DNA from: Cloacimonetes bacterium UBA5614
GTDB lineage: Bacteria > Cloacimonadota > Cloacimonadia > Cloacimonadales > Cloacimonadaceae
Reading direction: 5' to 3'
Length of the DNA: 58,038 nt
NCBI GenBank assembly: GCA_002424605.1
Contig: DIKQ01000014.1
Span: forward strand, 1-58,038
The translations under genes were made by a program, and so were the position numbers. A model generated the notes under the pieces. The model saw only the letters and a program-made list of their open reading frames with translations. It searched no databases and had not been told where the DNA came from. Below are positions 34,880 to 43,746 of this stretch, in pieces (position 1 is the first letter of the stretch; every line of letters begins with the position of its first letter).

Positions 34880-36424
34880 CTACATAGTGCTGCGGCAGAT
34901 TCGGAAACCGATGACGGGATTGTTGTCATTGGCGCTGTAATCCCTTCTGTAGCTAACTACGCAACTGTAATCATGGCTGTTGTAGCCACCGCCTCTACCG
35001 ACCAGGTCAGTGGAGGACGCATGGTCCCAGCACCACTCCCAGACATTGCCCGTCATGTCATTGAGCCCAAGCTCGTTGGGAAACTTGGTCCCAATCAGTT
35101 TGGGTCCGTAGGGGCTGTTATTTCCCAGATACCATGCCACATTATCGATATTGCTGCTGCCGCTGTAAGCATAATTGTGGGTATTTCTCCCGCCTCTGGC
35201 AGCATATTCCCATTCGGCTTCAGCAGGTAACCTGTAGCCATTGGCAGGTGTGTAGTGCACATTAACCAGATTCCACAGGCTGGTATCCCAGCCGTCTGGC
35301 CAGTTATCCGGATTTGTACCCGAACTGCCATAACTGTAACAGGGGTTGTACCCTTCCAGGATGCTGCGCCTGTTGCAATATTCAATGGCATTGAACCAAT
35401 TCACGCTGTGCACCGGATAATTCGACCCGATGCTGTAACCGGAGGAGGGATTTTCCTGCATGATATACTGATAGCTTATCTGGGAGATTTCATATTTGCT
35501 GATGTAAAAGGATGCTACAGTCAGACCGGAAGAGAAGATGCCGTCCGGCGGATAGATGGTTCCGCCCGGCACAAAAATCATTTCGCTGTGGGGCGGCTGT
35601 CCCAGAATGGTATAGGAAGCTGCAGCCGTCGGGCTTGGCAGCATATCTGTTTTGAATGCTTTCGCTTTGAGTACTTTGTTTGAGCCGACATAAACCGGAT
35701 AGTCATAAAGAGTGGAGGAGGCAGTGGGCTCTGTGCCGTCAGTAGTATAGCGGATGATTGCCCCATAGGTATCGCAGGAGATGTGAACAAGCTGTGCATT
35801 CACGTACATGCCGGAAGGCGGACTAAACACCGGCATGGCGACAGTCGGCAGCAGCAGTATATAAGTGGAGGTAGCGATGCAGCTGTCCCGCCAGTCAACC
35901 TTGTACGCTTTGGCTTTGATGTTTTCTGACTGTGATATGTGGATGGGGGCAGTGTAGTCCTGAGATTGGATGGTAGGGTCACTGCCGTCCAGAGTGTATT
36001 TGATAATCACATTATCAAGCGAACAGCTTATTGTGATGTCCTGCTCAGTATTATATGTCCCTTCCTGCGGCTCAAACTGCAGGGTCGGGATGATTCCGTT
36101 CACGACAAAATGCGCCGAGGCTATGTTGCTGGCTGACCAGCCATCCCGAAATGCCTTGCTCTTCAGGGTCAAGGCGGTATAGAGCGGTATTCTGATAGGT
36201 TCGGTATAAAGGGTGGAATTCTCTGTCGGCTCTGTTCCGTCAGTCGTATAACGTATTTCTGAGTTTTCGGTTGCACAGAAAATCGTTACGTTTTGCACGT
36301 TCTGGAAAGTACCACCCCCGGGGTTGTAAGACGGAGTGGCGCATTTGTTGACTTGGGTGGAGTTGCTGCATCCCGCGAGAAACATGATAGAAATTACTGC
36401 TATAGCCGGTACAAGCTTTTTCAT
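34880..36424 (-). CDS. Lipoprotein with three chitobiase-C-like repeats and a FGE/SUMF1 domain
   Basis: 514 aa, GAGGG before the ATG, lipobox FLAGC. Three repeats of about 85 residues (about 33-110, 115-190, 198-272) share IRYTTDGTEPTxxSTLY followed by KAKAFKxD, the chitobiase/beta-hexosaminidase C-terminal domain that decorates many secreted proteins. Residues about 285-514 are a formylglycine-generating-enzyme/SUMF1 fold: YRLPAEAEWEYAARGG, LGLNDMTGNVWEWCWD and a final VIGFRICRS. In the catalytic stretch GGGYNSHDYSC only one of the two cysteines of active FGE remains, so oxidase activity is unlikely. Lectin-like binding is the more common fate of such domains. It has its own promoter (36457-36486). 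Confidence 0.8.
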   Translation of the reverse strand: MKKLVPAIAVISIMFLAGCSNSTQVNKCATPSYNPGGGTFQNVQNVTIFCATENSEIRYTTDGTEPTENSTLYTEPIRIPLYTALTLKSKAFRDGWSASNIASAHFVVNGIIPTLQFEPQEGTYNTEQDITISCSLDNVIIKYTLDGSDPTIQSQDYTAPIHISQSENIKAKAYKVDWRDSCIATSTYILLLPTVAMPVFSPPSGMYVNAQLVHISCDTYGAIIRYTTDGTEPTASSTLYDYPVYVGSNKVLKAKAFKTDMLPSPTAAASYTILGQPPHSEMIFVPGGTIYPPDGIFSSGLTVASFYISKYEISQISYQYIMQENPSSGYSIGSNYPVHSVNWFNAIEYCNRRSILEGYNPCYSYGSSGTNPDNWPDGWDTSLWNLVNVHYTPANGYRLPAEAEWEYAARGGRNTHNYAYSGSSNIDNVAWYLGNNSPYGPKLIGTKFPNELGLNDMTGNVWEWCWDHASSTDLVGRGGGYNSHDYSCVVSYRRDYSANDNNPVIGFRICRSTM

Positions 36425-36456
36425 ATAACCCTCGATTCCTACATTCGATGATAAAT

Positions 36457-36486
36457 ATATTAAATAATTGCCGTGAATCCTGTCAA
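36457..36486 (-). promoter_or_regulatory. Probable promoter of the FGE-domain gene
   Basis: Minus-strand TTGACA (36486-36481), an 18-nt spacer, then TAATAT (36462-36457). It lies about 33 nt before the ATG at 36424. The remaining 36425-36561 gap shows nothing else. Confidence 0.55.
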
Positions 36487-36561
36487 TTAAATATTTGTTA
36501 ATCTGCAGTGTTGTATGGTCCGGATTGAGTTGTAAAAGGGCTTTGAGCTTTCTCTAATAGG

Positions 36562-37347
36562 TCAGATATCTATCAGTTCGGTATGGATATACTGGTGGGC
36601 AACCAGTAGCCTGACATCGCAATTTATGGACTGCAGGAAATCCAGCATGGTTTTTTCCGCCAGGTCCGGCAGGTTGTTCACTTCGCTGAGGTGAGCCAGG
36701 ATGAGGGTTTTCAGTCCGCTGTGCATGACCTGGCTGATTACACCCACGGCGTCCAGATTGGAAAGATGCCCGTGGTTGCTCATGATGCGCTGCTTCAGGT
36801 TCCAGTCATAGGGTCCTTCCAGCAGCATTTTTTTGTCGTGGTTGCTCTCCAGTATAAGGGTGGAGCAATTGCTCAGGTGAGTGGTGAGCAGGCGTGACTG
36901 ATAGCCGACATCGGTGGCAACCGCCAGTTTCCGGTCCGGCTGTTCAGCGTGGGTAATGGTAAAATTGCAGCTGTCTATGGCGTCGTGCGGTGAGGAGAAG
37001 GGGTGGATTACCAAATCCCGGATGGCAAAGCTCTCCCCCGCTGTGATGAAGACAATGCGGTCCTGCATGTTGCCCAGGCGGTGACGGCAGGCCTGATAGG
37101 TGTCCCGTGTGAGGTAAACGGGGATTTTCAGATGGCGGGATACGGCTCCCACTCCACTGATATGGTCGCCATGCTCATGGCTGACCAGGATGCCTTCCAG
37201 CCTGGATTTATCAATGTTCAGATTTTCCAGGGCTTCCCAGACGCGCCGCGCAGCAATGCCGGCATCCACCAGCAAAGCGGTTTGGCCAGAGCGGACCAGC
37301 ACGCAGTTTCCCTTGCTGCCGGAGGCAAGCACAGCCGTCTGGAACAT
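36562..37347 (-). CDS. Metallo-beta-lactamase-fold hydrolase, YycJ/WalJ-like
   Basis: 261 aa. The start opens with the family's FQTAVLASGSKGNCVLVRSG. The zinc-binding motif HEHGDHISG lies near residue 58, and conserved segments continue as SSPHDAIDSCNFTI, VATDVGYQS, LILESNHDKKML and SNHGHLSN. It matches the YycJ/WalJ group, putative single-strand nucleases. It begins 3 nt after the YhaM-like gene, so both nuclease-type genes are translated from one message at the end of the nusA operon. Confidence 0.85.
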   Translation of the reverse strand: MFQTAVLASGSKGNCVLVRSGQTALLVDAGIAARRVWEALENLNIDKSRLEGILVSHEHGDHISGVGAVSRHLKIPVYLTRDTYQACRHRLGNMQDRIVFITAGESFAIRDLVIHPFSSPHDAIDSCNFTITHAEQPDRKLAVATDVGYQSRLLTTHLSNCSTLILESNHDKKMLLEGPYDWNLKQRIMSNHGHLSNLDAVGVISQVMHSGLKTLILAHLSEVNNLPDLAEKTMLDFLQSINCDVRLLVAHQYIHTELIDI

Positions 37348-37350
37348 GGC

Positions 37351-38298
37351 TTAACCTTTATAGTTGTAGTAGTAGCGGTTGTTCAGCCGGTCAAACTCCG
37401 ACCATTCTGAATCCGCCGGAGTCAGCTCCATCAGCTGCTGTACGCCGATGGTCTGGGCATCGAGATTGTCGGCAAGATGCAGAGCCAGCGCTTCAATGGT
37501 CTGGGGCAGGCGGACAGAGCCCTTTTCATATTCGCCGTGATGGGCAAGTATCATGTGACGCACCAGCATCAGCAGTTCGGACGGGAAATTGTTGATTTGC
37601 GCCGCTTTGCTGCAGACAATCTGGTCGGCAATGGTCAGGTGTCCCACCAACCGTCCCAGAGTGGTGAATTCAATGGCAGGGGCCTGTTCATATTCGTAAA
37701 CCTTGCCAAAGTCGTGAAGGAGTGCGCCGGTCATCAGCAGGTCGTGGTCAACGGTGTAAAAGCGGCTGATATAATCGCACAGGCGAGCCACGGAGACAGT
37801 GTGCTCCAGCAGGCCGTGTATGTAATTGTGGTGCCAGGACTTGGCAGCGGGTGAATAGGAGAATTTGGAAAAGAATTCCCTGTCGTCAAAGATGGCTTTC
37901 AGGAGCTGTTTCAGGTTCGGGTTTCCGATGCTCTCCAGATAGCCGAAAAACTCGTCAGCAAGCTTGGAAGGGTCCTGCCGGCTCTTGGCAAGGAAGTCGT
38001 TCAGGTCATACTCGGATTTGTCAGCCAGGCGTATCTTGCTGATGGAAAGCTGGGTCTGCCCCTTGTAGTTGGTGACCATGGCGGCTACCTTCACCACATC
38101 GCCTTCCTCAAAGTTTTCCGCTTCCTTCTGGGCGTTGTTCCAGACGTTGGCACTTACGCTGCCGCTTTTGTCCTGCAGGCGGATTCTGAGATAATAGCCC
38201 TGCTTGCCTTCGCGGAGTTCCTTTTCGGCGGCAAGGTAAAATCCCTGGATTTCCTTGCCTGTAAACTGGGAGAGTTCTTTCACTTCAATGCGGTCCAT
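37351..38298 (-). CDS. YhaM-like 3'-5' exoribonuclease (OB fold plus HD domain)
   Basis: 315 aa, AAGGA before the ATG. An N-terminal OB fold (about residues 10-90: GYYLRIRLQDKSGSVSANVWN, VVKVAAMVTNYKGQTQLSI) is followed by an HD metal-binding domain. This has HGLLEHTVSVARLCDYI, the HD pair in LLHDFGKVYEYE (about residue 195), and HMILAHHGEYEKGS. This order matches YhaM of B. subtilis, a Mn-dependent exonuclease. It lies 13 nt after a T9SS cargo gene and directly before the YycJ-like gene. Confidence 0.88.
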   Translation of the reverse strand: MDRIEVKELSQFTGKEIQGFYLAAEKELREGKQGYYLRIRLQDKSGSVSANVWNNAQKEAENFEEGDVVKVAAMVTNYKGQTQLSISKIRLADKSEYDLNDFLAKSRQDPSKLADEFFGYLESIGNPNLKQLLKAIFDDREFFSKFSYSPAAKSWHHNYIHGLLEHTVSVARLCDYISRFYTVDHDLLMTGALLHDFGKVYEYEQAPAIEFTTLGRLVGHLTIADQIVCSKAAQINNFPSELLMLVRHMILAHHGEYEKGSVRLPQTIEALALHLADNLDAQTIGVQQLMELTPADSEWSEFDRLNNRYYYNYKG

Positions 38299-38311
38299 TG
38301 CTTGTCCTTTA

Positions 38312-40273
38312 TCAGTAAACTATGAATTTGCGGGTTTGGGTAATGACTTGTCCGGGACGGGATTTGTCCCTAATGACGAATTTTATCAGGTATAGCCCGG
38401 AAACCCTGATATTGCTGATGGAAATGTCATTGCCTGCCTTGAGGTCCCCGAGGGTGCCATGACCTGCCAACTGACCCTTGATGTTATAGATTTTGTATTC
38501 CACGGCGGTCTTCTGCCCTGTGCCCGTCAGGCTGAGGTTCAAACTGCCTCCGGCTTTGACGGGATTGGGAGAAAGGGTCAGGGTCAGCGGTATCAAAGGG
38601 GTCGTGTAATCCTCACTGGAAACAATCTGGCTGAGGGATGCCATCCCTGAAAAGATAATCTGTTTATTTGTATGGTGCTGTATCCAGTAAATCAGGTCAT
38701 AATCAGTCAGCAAACTGTCCAGACCCAGGTCAGCTACATTGACGGAAAACTGCTTGAGCCAGGATTGACCCTGAGGTATCGCTGTGCTAATCGTATCCTG
38801 GTAAGCTCCCCATCTGCTGAAGACATACCTGTCTGCGCCAAAGAGCGGTTCTTTTTTGCATAAAGCCGCATAGAACCTGGACTGGCGGAGCAGGGTCGGC
38901 TCTATGTTGTCGCTGAAGACATAGGTATCAGGATTGCGCAGAGTGAGACGAACCTGAATGTTGCTATAGGGACTGGGAAGCAGCAGAGACATGTCATTCT
39001 GGGTCAAAAAAGTCTTTTGCAGGTTAAGGTCTGCAATGGCAGAGGAATATCGGTCATCATAGAGACCGGGGATAAACCCTGTAATAATCTCGTCTCCGCC
39101 CAGGACTGTCATCGGCTGTCCTGAGAAACCATACCAATTTTGTCTTTGGACAGCCCCCTGATGATAATAGGGGTCTGTAACTACGGGAAAGTAATTAAGG
39201 GGCCGGATTGTCTCTCCGTTAATCCCATCCTGCAATACCAGGAAGTTCTGCGCCTGGTCTGTCCTGACAAAGTTTTCCACTACCTTAAATGGAATGTTCT
39301 GGTTAAAGGCGTTGTAATAACGGGTTTTAACGTTGTTAAACAAGGTATCTGCCGCATCGTACTCAGAGTGAAGCACAGCCCTTACTTTTAGCTGGGTGGG
39401 GCTGTCGGGCAGATTAACTGCATACTGCTGGTAATCCGGGTCGTCATAGGTAATGGTAACAGAGCCAAGGGGCGGAATCTGGCGGTTAATCTGGATGGTG
39501 TCCTGCCGGGCAAATTCTGGATTGGGACTGGTAATCGTCATATCCAGATATGCGGAAGATACGACCTGTGAAGAATTGTTGATAACAGTAAACTCGGGAT
39601 AAACCGACCTGCCGGGTATCATGCCCGGTTTCAGGTCAAAGGCATATAGCTCCAAATCCGTTCCGCTCAGGTTAAAACTGCCCACCGCAGTGAACAAAAA
39701 TTCGCTGTAAATCCCGGCGGTGTACATATTCTGGAAATACTCCACCGGCATGTTTGTGTTCCAGAAATAGCTGTGGGTGCCTCCACCCGCAGATGCCGAT
39801 ATATAAGGTCCGGCAACAGAAGTGCTGCAGGTGACAACCACCCAGCAGGTATCTACCGTAACCGGTTCCACCAGCAGAAACTCAATCCAGTCGGACACAG
39901 TGCCGACCACTGTATTGGCAATGATAATACCAGGGGCTACGCCTCCGTTGGAATGAACGGCAACCGATATATTGGTGATGGGATTGGGAGTTATGGGCAG
40001 ATAGGCTCTGACCTTGCTGAGCACAAACTGCGCATTGCCATAGGTGGGGTAAACACTGGAGAAATCGAAACGAACAGCCCATTTGTGGGTGCCATACCAA
40101 TGCTGGTCGTCCGTGTTTCTGTGATAGTGGAAATCCCTGTCCCTGGTAATATCTTCGGGTGAGGTAACCTCACGTCCGCTACCCTGTACAAACTCTATGG
40201 CATGGATGCCGGAAAGGACCGCTGTCAGTAAAAGTACTGACAGGAGCGCTTTGATACAAGCCTTACGATTCAT
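38312..40273 (-). CDS. Large secreted T9SS cargo protein, coupled to ribF
   Basis: 653 aa. A signal peptide (about residues 1-26) is followed by a beta-rich domain at about 35-200 ending in a Gly/Ser/Ala-rich loop (SASAGGGTHSYFWNT). A probable CARDB/Ig-like domain lies at about 215-320 (LYAFDLKPGMIPGRSVYPEF, VINNSSQVVSSAYLDM). A less-defined central part has DNA-unrelated repeats of aromatic residues. The last 85 residues are a T9SS sorting module (LTLSPNPVKAGGSLNLSL, YKIYNIKGQLAGHGTLG, GLYLIKF, ending KFIVY). The start overlaps the end of ribF by 11 nt, so it is probably translated from the nusA-operon message, an unusual place for a surface protein. Confidence 0.8.
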   Translation of the reverse strand: MNRKACIKALLSVLLLTAVLSGIHAIEFVQGSGREVTSPEDITRDRDFHYHRNTDDQHWYGTHKWAVRFDFSSVYPTYGNAQFVLSKVRAYLPITPNPITNISVAVHSNGGVAPGIIIANTVVGTVSDWIEFLLVEPVTVDTCWVVVTCSTSVAGPYISASAGGGTHSYFWNTNMPVEYFQNMYTAGIYSEFLFTAVGSFNLSGTDLELYAFDLKPGMIPGRSVYPEFTVINNSSQVVSSAYLDMTITSPNPEFARQDTIQINRQIPPLGSVTITYDDPDYQQYAVNLPDSPTQLKVRAVLHSEYDAADTLFNNVKTRYYNAFNQNIPFKVVENFVRTDQAQNFLVLQDGINGETIRPLNYFPVVTDPYYHQGAVQRQNWYGFSGQPMTVLGGDEIITGFIPGLYDDRYSSAIADLNLQKTFLTQNDMSLLLPSPYSNIQVRLTLRNPDTYVFSDNIEPTLLRQSRFYAALCKKEPLFGADRYVFSRWGAYQDTISTAIPQGQSWLKQFSVNVADLGLDSLLTDYDLIYWIQHHTNKQIIFSGMASLSQIVSSEDYTTPLIPLTLTLSPNPVKAGGSLNLSLTGTGQKTAVEYKIYNIKGQLAGHGTLGDLKAGNDISISNIRVSGLYLIKFVIRDKSRPGQVITQTRKFIVY

Positions 40274-41204
40274 GTCTCATCCTGCTCATCAATTCCCTGC
40301 CTGTTTTTATGTCTGCCCTGATGGCGGCTTTGAGTTCTTCCACGCTGCCGAATTTCCTTTCTTCCCTGATGCGCTCAAGCAAATCCAGCTCGATGCGCGT
40401 ATCATAGATATCGCCGTTAAAATCAAGGATGTGGGTTTCTATCTCTATCTGTGCCATATTTTTCAAGGTCGGGCTGATGCCGATATTTGTCAATCCAAAA
40501 TAGTGCCTGCCCTGCAGAGTCAGGGAGCTAAGGTAAATGCCGTTGGCAGGCACAAGCTGTTCATTGTCAGCCAGGCTGAGGTTTATGGTCGGGAATCCAA
40601 TCGTCTTGCCAATCCTCTGCCCATAGGTCACGGTTCCATACAGTCTGTAGGGTTTTCCCAGCATAGCGTTGGCAGCGGCAAGATTACCATTAATCAGGTT
40701 CCTGCGGATAAGCGAACTGCTGATGATATCTTCTCCGTAATGGACAGGTGCAACCTGCAGGGTTTCGTAGCCATATTCCCGCTCATGTTTTTGCAGGAAT
40801 TCCGCGTTGCCTTCGCGCTGGTAGCCGAAGTGGGAATCATAGCCAAACACAATGAGTCTGGGATGGAAATATCCTGCAATCACATCCCGGAGGAAATCCG
40901 GTGCGCTTGTATGAGCCGATTCAGCCGTAAAATTCAGGTAGTGTACATGGCTGATACCCTGCTCTTCAAACATCTTCTTCTTTTCCAGACGCGGGGTCAG
41001 GATGGGAACGGGATGCTGGAAATGTACATAATGCCCGGGATGCTCCAGATAACTGATTACCACCGGAGTAACGCCGATTTCGTCCGCCTTGCGGACCAGT
41101 TCCAGCATCACCTTTCTGTGACCCAGGTGCATGCCGTCAAAGTTGCCCATGGTCAGTGCGCAATCCCGATAATCTGGTACGGGTTCTTCAAACCATTTAA
41201 TCAT
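40263..41204 (-). CDS. ribF: Bifunctional riboflavin kinase/FAD synthetase
   Basis: 313 aa. The N-terminal FMN adenylyltransferase part has TMGNFDGMHLGHRKVM (GNFDGxHxGH nucleotidyltransferase motif, residues about 18-30). The C-terminal riboflavin-kinase domain has IGKTIGFPTINLSL and the substrate-binding segment GIYLSSLTLQGRHYFGLTNIGISPTL. It converts riboflavin to FMN and FAD. It overlaps truB by 4 nt, the common truB-ribF pair, and overlaps the T9SS cargo gene by 11 nt downstream. Confidence 0.95.
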   Translation of the reverse strand: MIKWFEEPVPDYRDCALTMGNFDGMHLGHRKVMLELVRKADEIGVTPVVISYLEHPGHYVHFQHPVPILTPRLEKKKMFEEQGISHVHYLNFTAESAHTSAPDFLRDVIAGYFHPRLIVFGYDSHFGYQREGNAEFLQKHEREYGYETLQVAPVHYGEDIISSSLIRRNLINGNLAAANAMLGKPYRLYGTVTYGQRIGKTIGFPTINLSLADNEQLVPANGIYLSSLTLQGRHYFGLTNIGISPTLKNMAQIEIETHILDFNGDIYDTRIELDLLERIREERKFGSVEELKAAIRADIKTGRELMSRMRHES

Positions 41205-42067
41205 AGATTCACTTTAGGATAAAGCCTGTTTTCCCTGCGTGAAGCGATTCCCCTGCATTCGGTGCCTTGGTCCAGGACGACAACCGTTTCATCGTTATCG
41301 CCCGGGCAGGCAATGCTATTGCCGTTTCGGATACGCAGAAATTCCTCATCCGTCAGGGTAATGCTCGCAACATCGGGTAGGATGTCAAGCACGGAAAGCA
41401 GTTTTGCGGAAATCGTCTCAGTTGTGATGTCTGCCAGCTGATTCGCCTTATCAAGGGTAACTTTGCCAATCGCAGTTCTCCTCAGTATTGCAGTATAACC
41501 CGTAGTGCCAAGGTATTGTGCAATCCACCGGCTGAGACTCCTGATATAGGTGCCCTTGGAAACCTTGCAGTGATAGGCAAGTTCGGGCCAGACATAGGAC
41601 AAAACCATAAACGAATAGATGCGGGAATCCCGCTCCGGCAGTTCAAAATCCTCATCCGCTCTTGCCCTTGCATAGGCTCTTTTACCGTCCACTTTGATGG
41701 CGGAGTGGATGGGTGGTCTCAGCTTGTCTATCCTGAGAACGTCCTTCGCAAGGGACGCCATTTTCTCAATCTGGATTGCGGCATCCGGCTCTTCGGTAAT
41801 GATGCCTTCCGGGTCTCCTGTCGTGCTGGATTTTCCCAGCAGCAGGGTTGCCTGATATTCCTTGTCGGCATCATCCAGCAGTGGAAGCAGGCGGGTGTAT
41901 TTATTGACTGCCATTAGCATCAGTCCAGTGGCAAAGGGGTCCAGCGTTCCGGCATGACCAAAGGTGCGGATGCCGGTCTGACGGCGCAATTGCCTGATAA
42001 CGTCAAAGGAAGTGATGCCTGCCGGCTTGTCCACCAGCAGGAAACCTGAAAGCTGTTTTACATCCAT
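41201..42067 (-). CDS. truB: tRNA pseudouridine(55) synthase
   Basis: 288 aa. The catalytic-loop motif GHAGTLDPFATGLM (catalytic Asp near residue 43) and the KPAGITSFDVI start are clear. RPPIHSAIKVDGKRAYARAR and KGTYIRSLSRWIAQYLGTTGY follow, as in TruB. It modifies U55 of the T-arm in tRNAs. The C-terminal PUA-like part (about 225-288) is short, including EFLRIRNGNSIACPGD. It lies between nrnA (9-nt gap) and ribF (4-nt overlap) in the nusA operon. Confidence 0.95.
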   Translation of the reverse strand: MDVKQLSGFLLVDKPAGITSFDVIRQLRRQTGIRTFGHAGTLDPFATGLMLMAVNKYTRLLPLLDDADKEYQATLLLGKSSTTGDPEGIITEEPDAAIQIEKMASLAKDVLRIDKLRPPIHSAIKVDGKRAYARARADEDFELPERDSRIYSFMVLSYVWPELAYHCKVSKGTYIRSLSRWIAQYLGTTGYTAILRRTAIGKVTLDKANQLADITTETISAKLLSVLDILPDVASITLTDEEFLRIRNGNSIACPGDNDETVVVLDQGTECRGIASRRENRLYPKVNL

Positions 42068-42076
42068 AACCGCAGT

Positions 42077-43081
42077 CTATTGAGCCAGGCGCTCTGCATT
42101 GTGAAGCTCGTCCAGGGTTATCCTCTTGACTTCAGGGAGCGAACCTTTCATCATACAGCCTGAAGCCTGCAGGTGACCGCCGCCGCCATACTTTATGGCA
42201 ATGCTGTTGACATTGTAAATCTTGGAGCGCATGCTCAGACGGTACAACCCGACGCTTTCCTCCCGGAAATAGACCACCGAATCCACTCCCTTAAGGTCCT
42301 GGACCCAGCGGGTCAGGTTGGAAGTCGCCTCTTTATCCAGATTGTTCATCTCCAGCATATCAAGACTGCTGTCCACAAACAGGATATGTCCTTTATCGTG
42401 GAGTTCTATGGTTGATAGGACCTGTCCCAGCAGACGCATCTCAACCGGAGTGCGTGAAGTCATGTAGAGCCGGTATAGTTCGGAAGGATTAATGCCATAG
42501 CCACAGGTTTCAGCTGCCAGCTCAAAGGCATGGCTGTCCGTGTTGGCGTTCACAAAGTTGTTCGTATCGTTGAGCAGCGTGGTATAAAGGCAGTTCCCGA
42601 CATAGATTTTATCTTCGCTTTTAAGTTGCCGGATTTCATCCCTGAACATCTCATGAAGCATCCAGCCCGTGCTTACGGCTTTGGGCTCTATCCAGCAGCA
42701 GGTGCAGTCTATCAGGTCGTTCCTGACCTCGTGATGGTCTATCACAAAGACATGCCGGGCCTGGCTGACCATCTCCAACCTGGCGTCCAGGCGGGTGGAA
42801 TCATGCAAATCTATCATAAAGACCAGGTCATACCGCATCTTTCCGTCATAAGGCTTCACATGGTCAAACACCTGCAGGAAGCTGTATCTTTCCAGACTCA
42901 GGTCATCTGTGACGATATCAACTTCATATCCCTGATGCTGCAAAATCCTTTTTAACGCCAGACACGAGCACAGTCCGTCCCCATCGGGATTGACATGGGT
43001 AGTAAGGCACACGGTGCGGGCCTGGCTGATTTCCTCAAGCAACGTCTGGGCGCATTGCTTTGCCTTTGATAAATTAATCAT
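42077..43081 (-). CDS. nrnA: DHH/DHHA1 phosphoesterase, NrnA-like oligoribonuclease
   Basis: 334 aa, AGAGGT before the ATG. The DHH domain has HVNPDGDGLCSCLALKRIL (about residues 29-46), FMIDLHDSTRLD and the signature VIDHHEVRN (about 116-124). The DHHA1 C-terminal region ends with GGGGHLQASGCMMKG, the substrate-binding GGGH motif. NrnA-type enzymes degrade short RNAs and pAp. Its place between rbfA and truB is conserved in many bacteria. The 180-nt gap upstream holds the rbfA terminator at 43213-43240 and little else. Confidence 0.9.
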   Translation of the reverse strand: MINLSKAKQCAQTLLEEISQARTVCLTTHVNPDGDGLCSCLALKRILQHQGYEVDIVTDDLSLERYSFLQVFDHVKPYDGKMRYDLVFMIDLHDSTRLDARLEMVSQARHVFVIDHHEVRNDLIDCTCCWIEPKAVSTGWMLHEMFRDEIRQLKSEDKIYVGNCLYTTLLNDTNNFVNANTDSHAFELAAETCGYGINPSELYRLYMTSRTPVEMRLLGQVLSTIELHDKGHILFVDSSLDMLEMNNLDKEATSNLTRWVQDLKGVDSVVYFREESVGLYRLSMRSKIYNVNSIAIKYGGGGHLQASGCMMKGSLPEVKRITLDELHNAERLAQ

Positions 43082-43212
43082 CTTTACAACCTCTGTTTTC
43101 CTGTAATCCTAACCTGCCTGATACGGGAGGGTATCGGAAGCAAAGTTCACGATGAGTTCCCGCATTGTTCTCTTATCAAGCAGGAAAGCAACCAAAGAGA
43201 AAGATAAATTCA

Positions 43213-43240
43213 TAAAAAAAGGGCAGCGCTTCCACTGCCC
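43213..43240 (-). terminator. Intrinsic terminator after rbfA
   Basis: On the minus strand GGGCAG (43240-43235), an 8-nt loop, CTGCCC (43226-43221... reading on), then a run of seven T. It lies 21 nt after the rbfA stop and would reduce read-through into nrnA, truB and ribF. That implies a separate promoter in the 43082-43210 gap or partial termination. Confidence 0.75.
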
Positions 43241-43261
43241 GTAAGATTGAATTTGTCAGGA

Positions 43262-43738
43262 TTATAAATCCTCTTCATCATCGGTGTCATCGATATCGTC
43301 AAAGTCGTCATCTTCGTCGTCAAACTCGAAGACCTCGTCGTCATCCAGGTAATCGTCAATATCGATATCCGGGTCATAATCGTCCTCGTCATTATAGTCG
43401 TCTTTAACGGAAGCCAGCAAGGCATCGACGCGCGCTGCCCTTTCTTCGGTCTCATCGTAAAAGAAGGTGATTTCCGGAATGGTTCTCATAAGTTTTGCTC
43501 CTGCGATTTGTTTTTTGAAAAATCCTGATGCTATATACAGCTTTTCCTTGATTTCATCATGGGAAAGCGGGTTGTTGTAATGGGTAAAATATGCCTTGGC
43601 ATAGTTCAGGTCCTTGGAGATAATCACGTCGGATATGATTACCCAGTCCAGCTTGGGGTCGTTCAGTTTGGTACTCAGGGAATGGTTGAGTATCTTCTTG
43701 ATTTCGTTTTGCAGACGTTCCAGCCGGAATGATTTCAT
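43262..43738 (-). CDS. rbfA: Ribosome-binding factor A with Asp/Glu-rich tail
   Basis: 158 aa; the normal protein is near 120. The KH-like RbfA fold covers residues about 1-110 (RLERLQNEIKKILNHSL, VIISDVIISKDLNYAKAYFTHY, KKQIAGAKLMRTIPEITFFYDE). The last 47 residues consist mostly of Asp and Glu with scattered Tyr and Phe (DDYNDEDDYDPDIDIDDYL and so on), a disordered polyanionic tail. RbfA matures the 30S 5' end in the cold. It starts 8 nt after infB, with GAGG between, and is followed by a clear terminator. Confidence 0.93.
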   Translation of the reverse strand: MKSFRLERLQNEIKKILNHSLSTKLNDPKLDWVIISDVIISKDLNYAKAYFTHYNNPLSHDEIKEKLYIASGFFKKQIAGAKLMRTIPEITFFYDETEERAARVDALLASVKDDYNDEDDYDPDIDIDDYLDDDEVFEFDDEDDDFDDIDDTDDEEDL

Positions 43739-43746
43739 CTATATCC

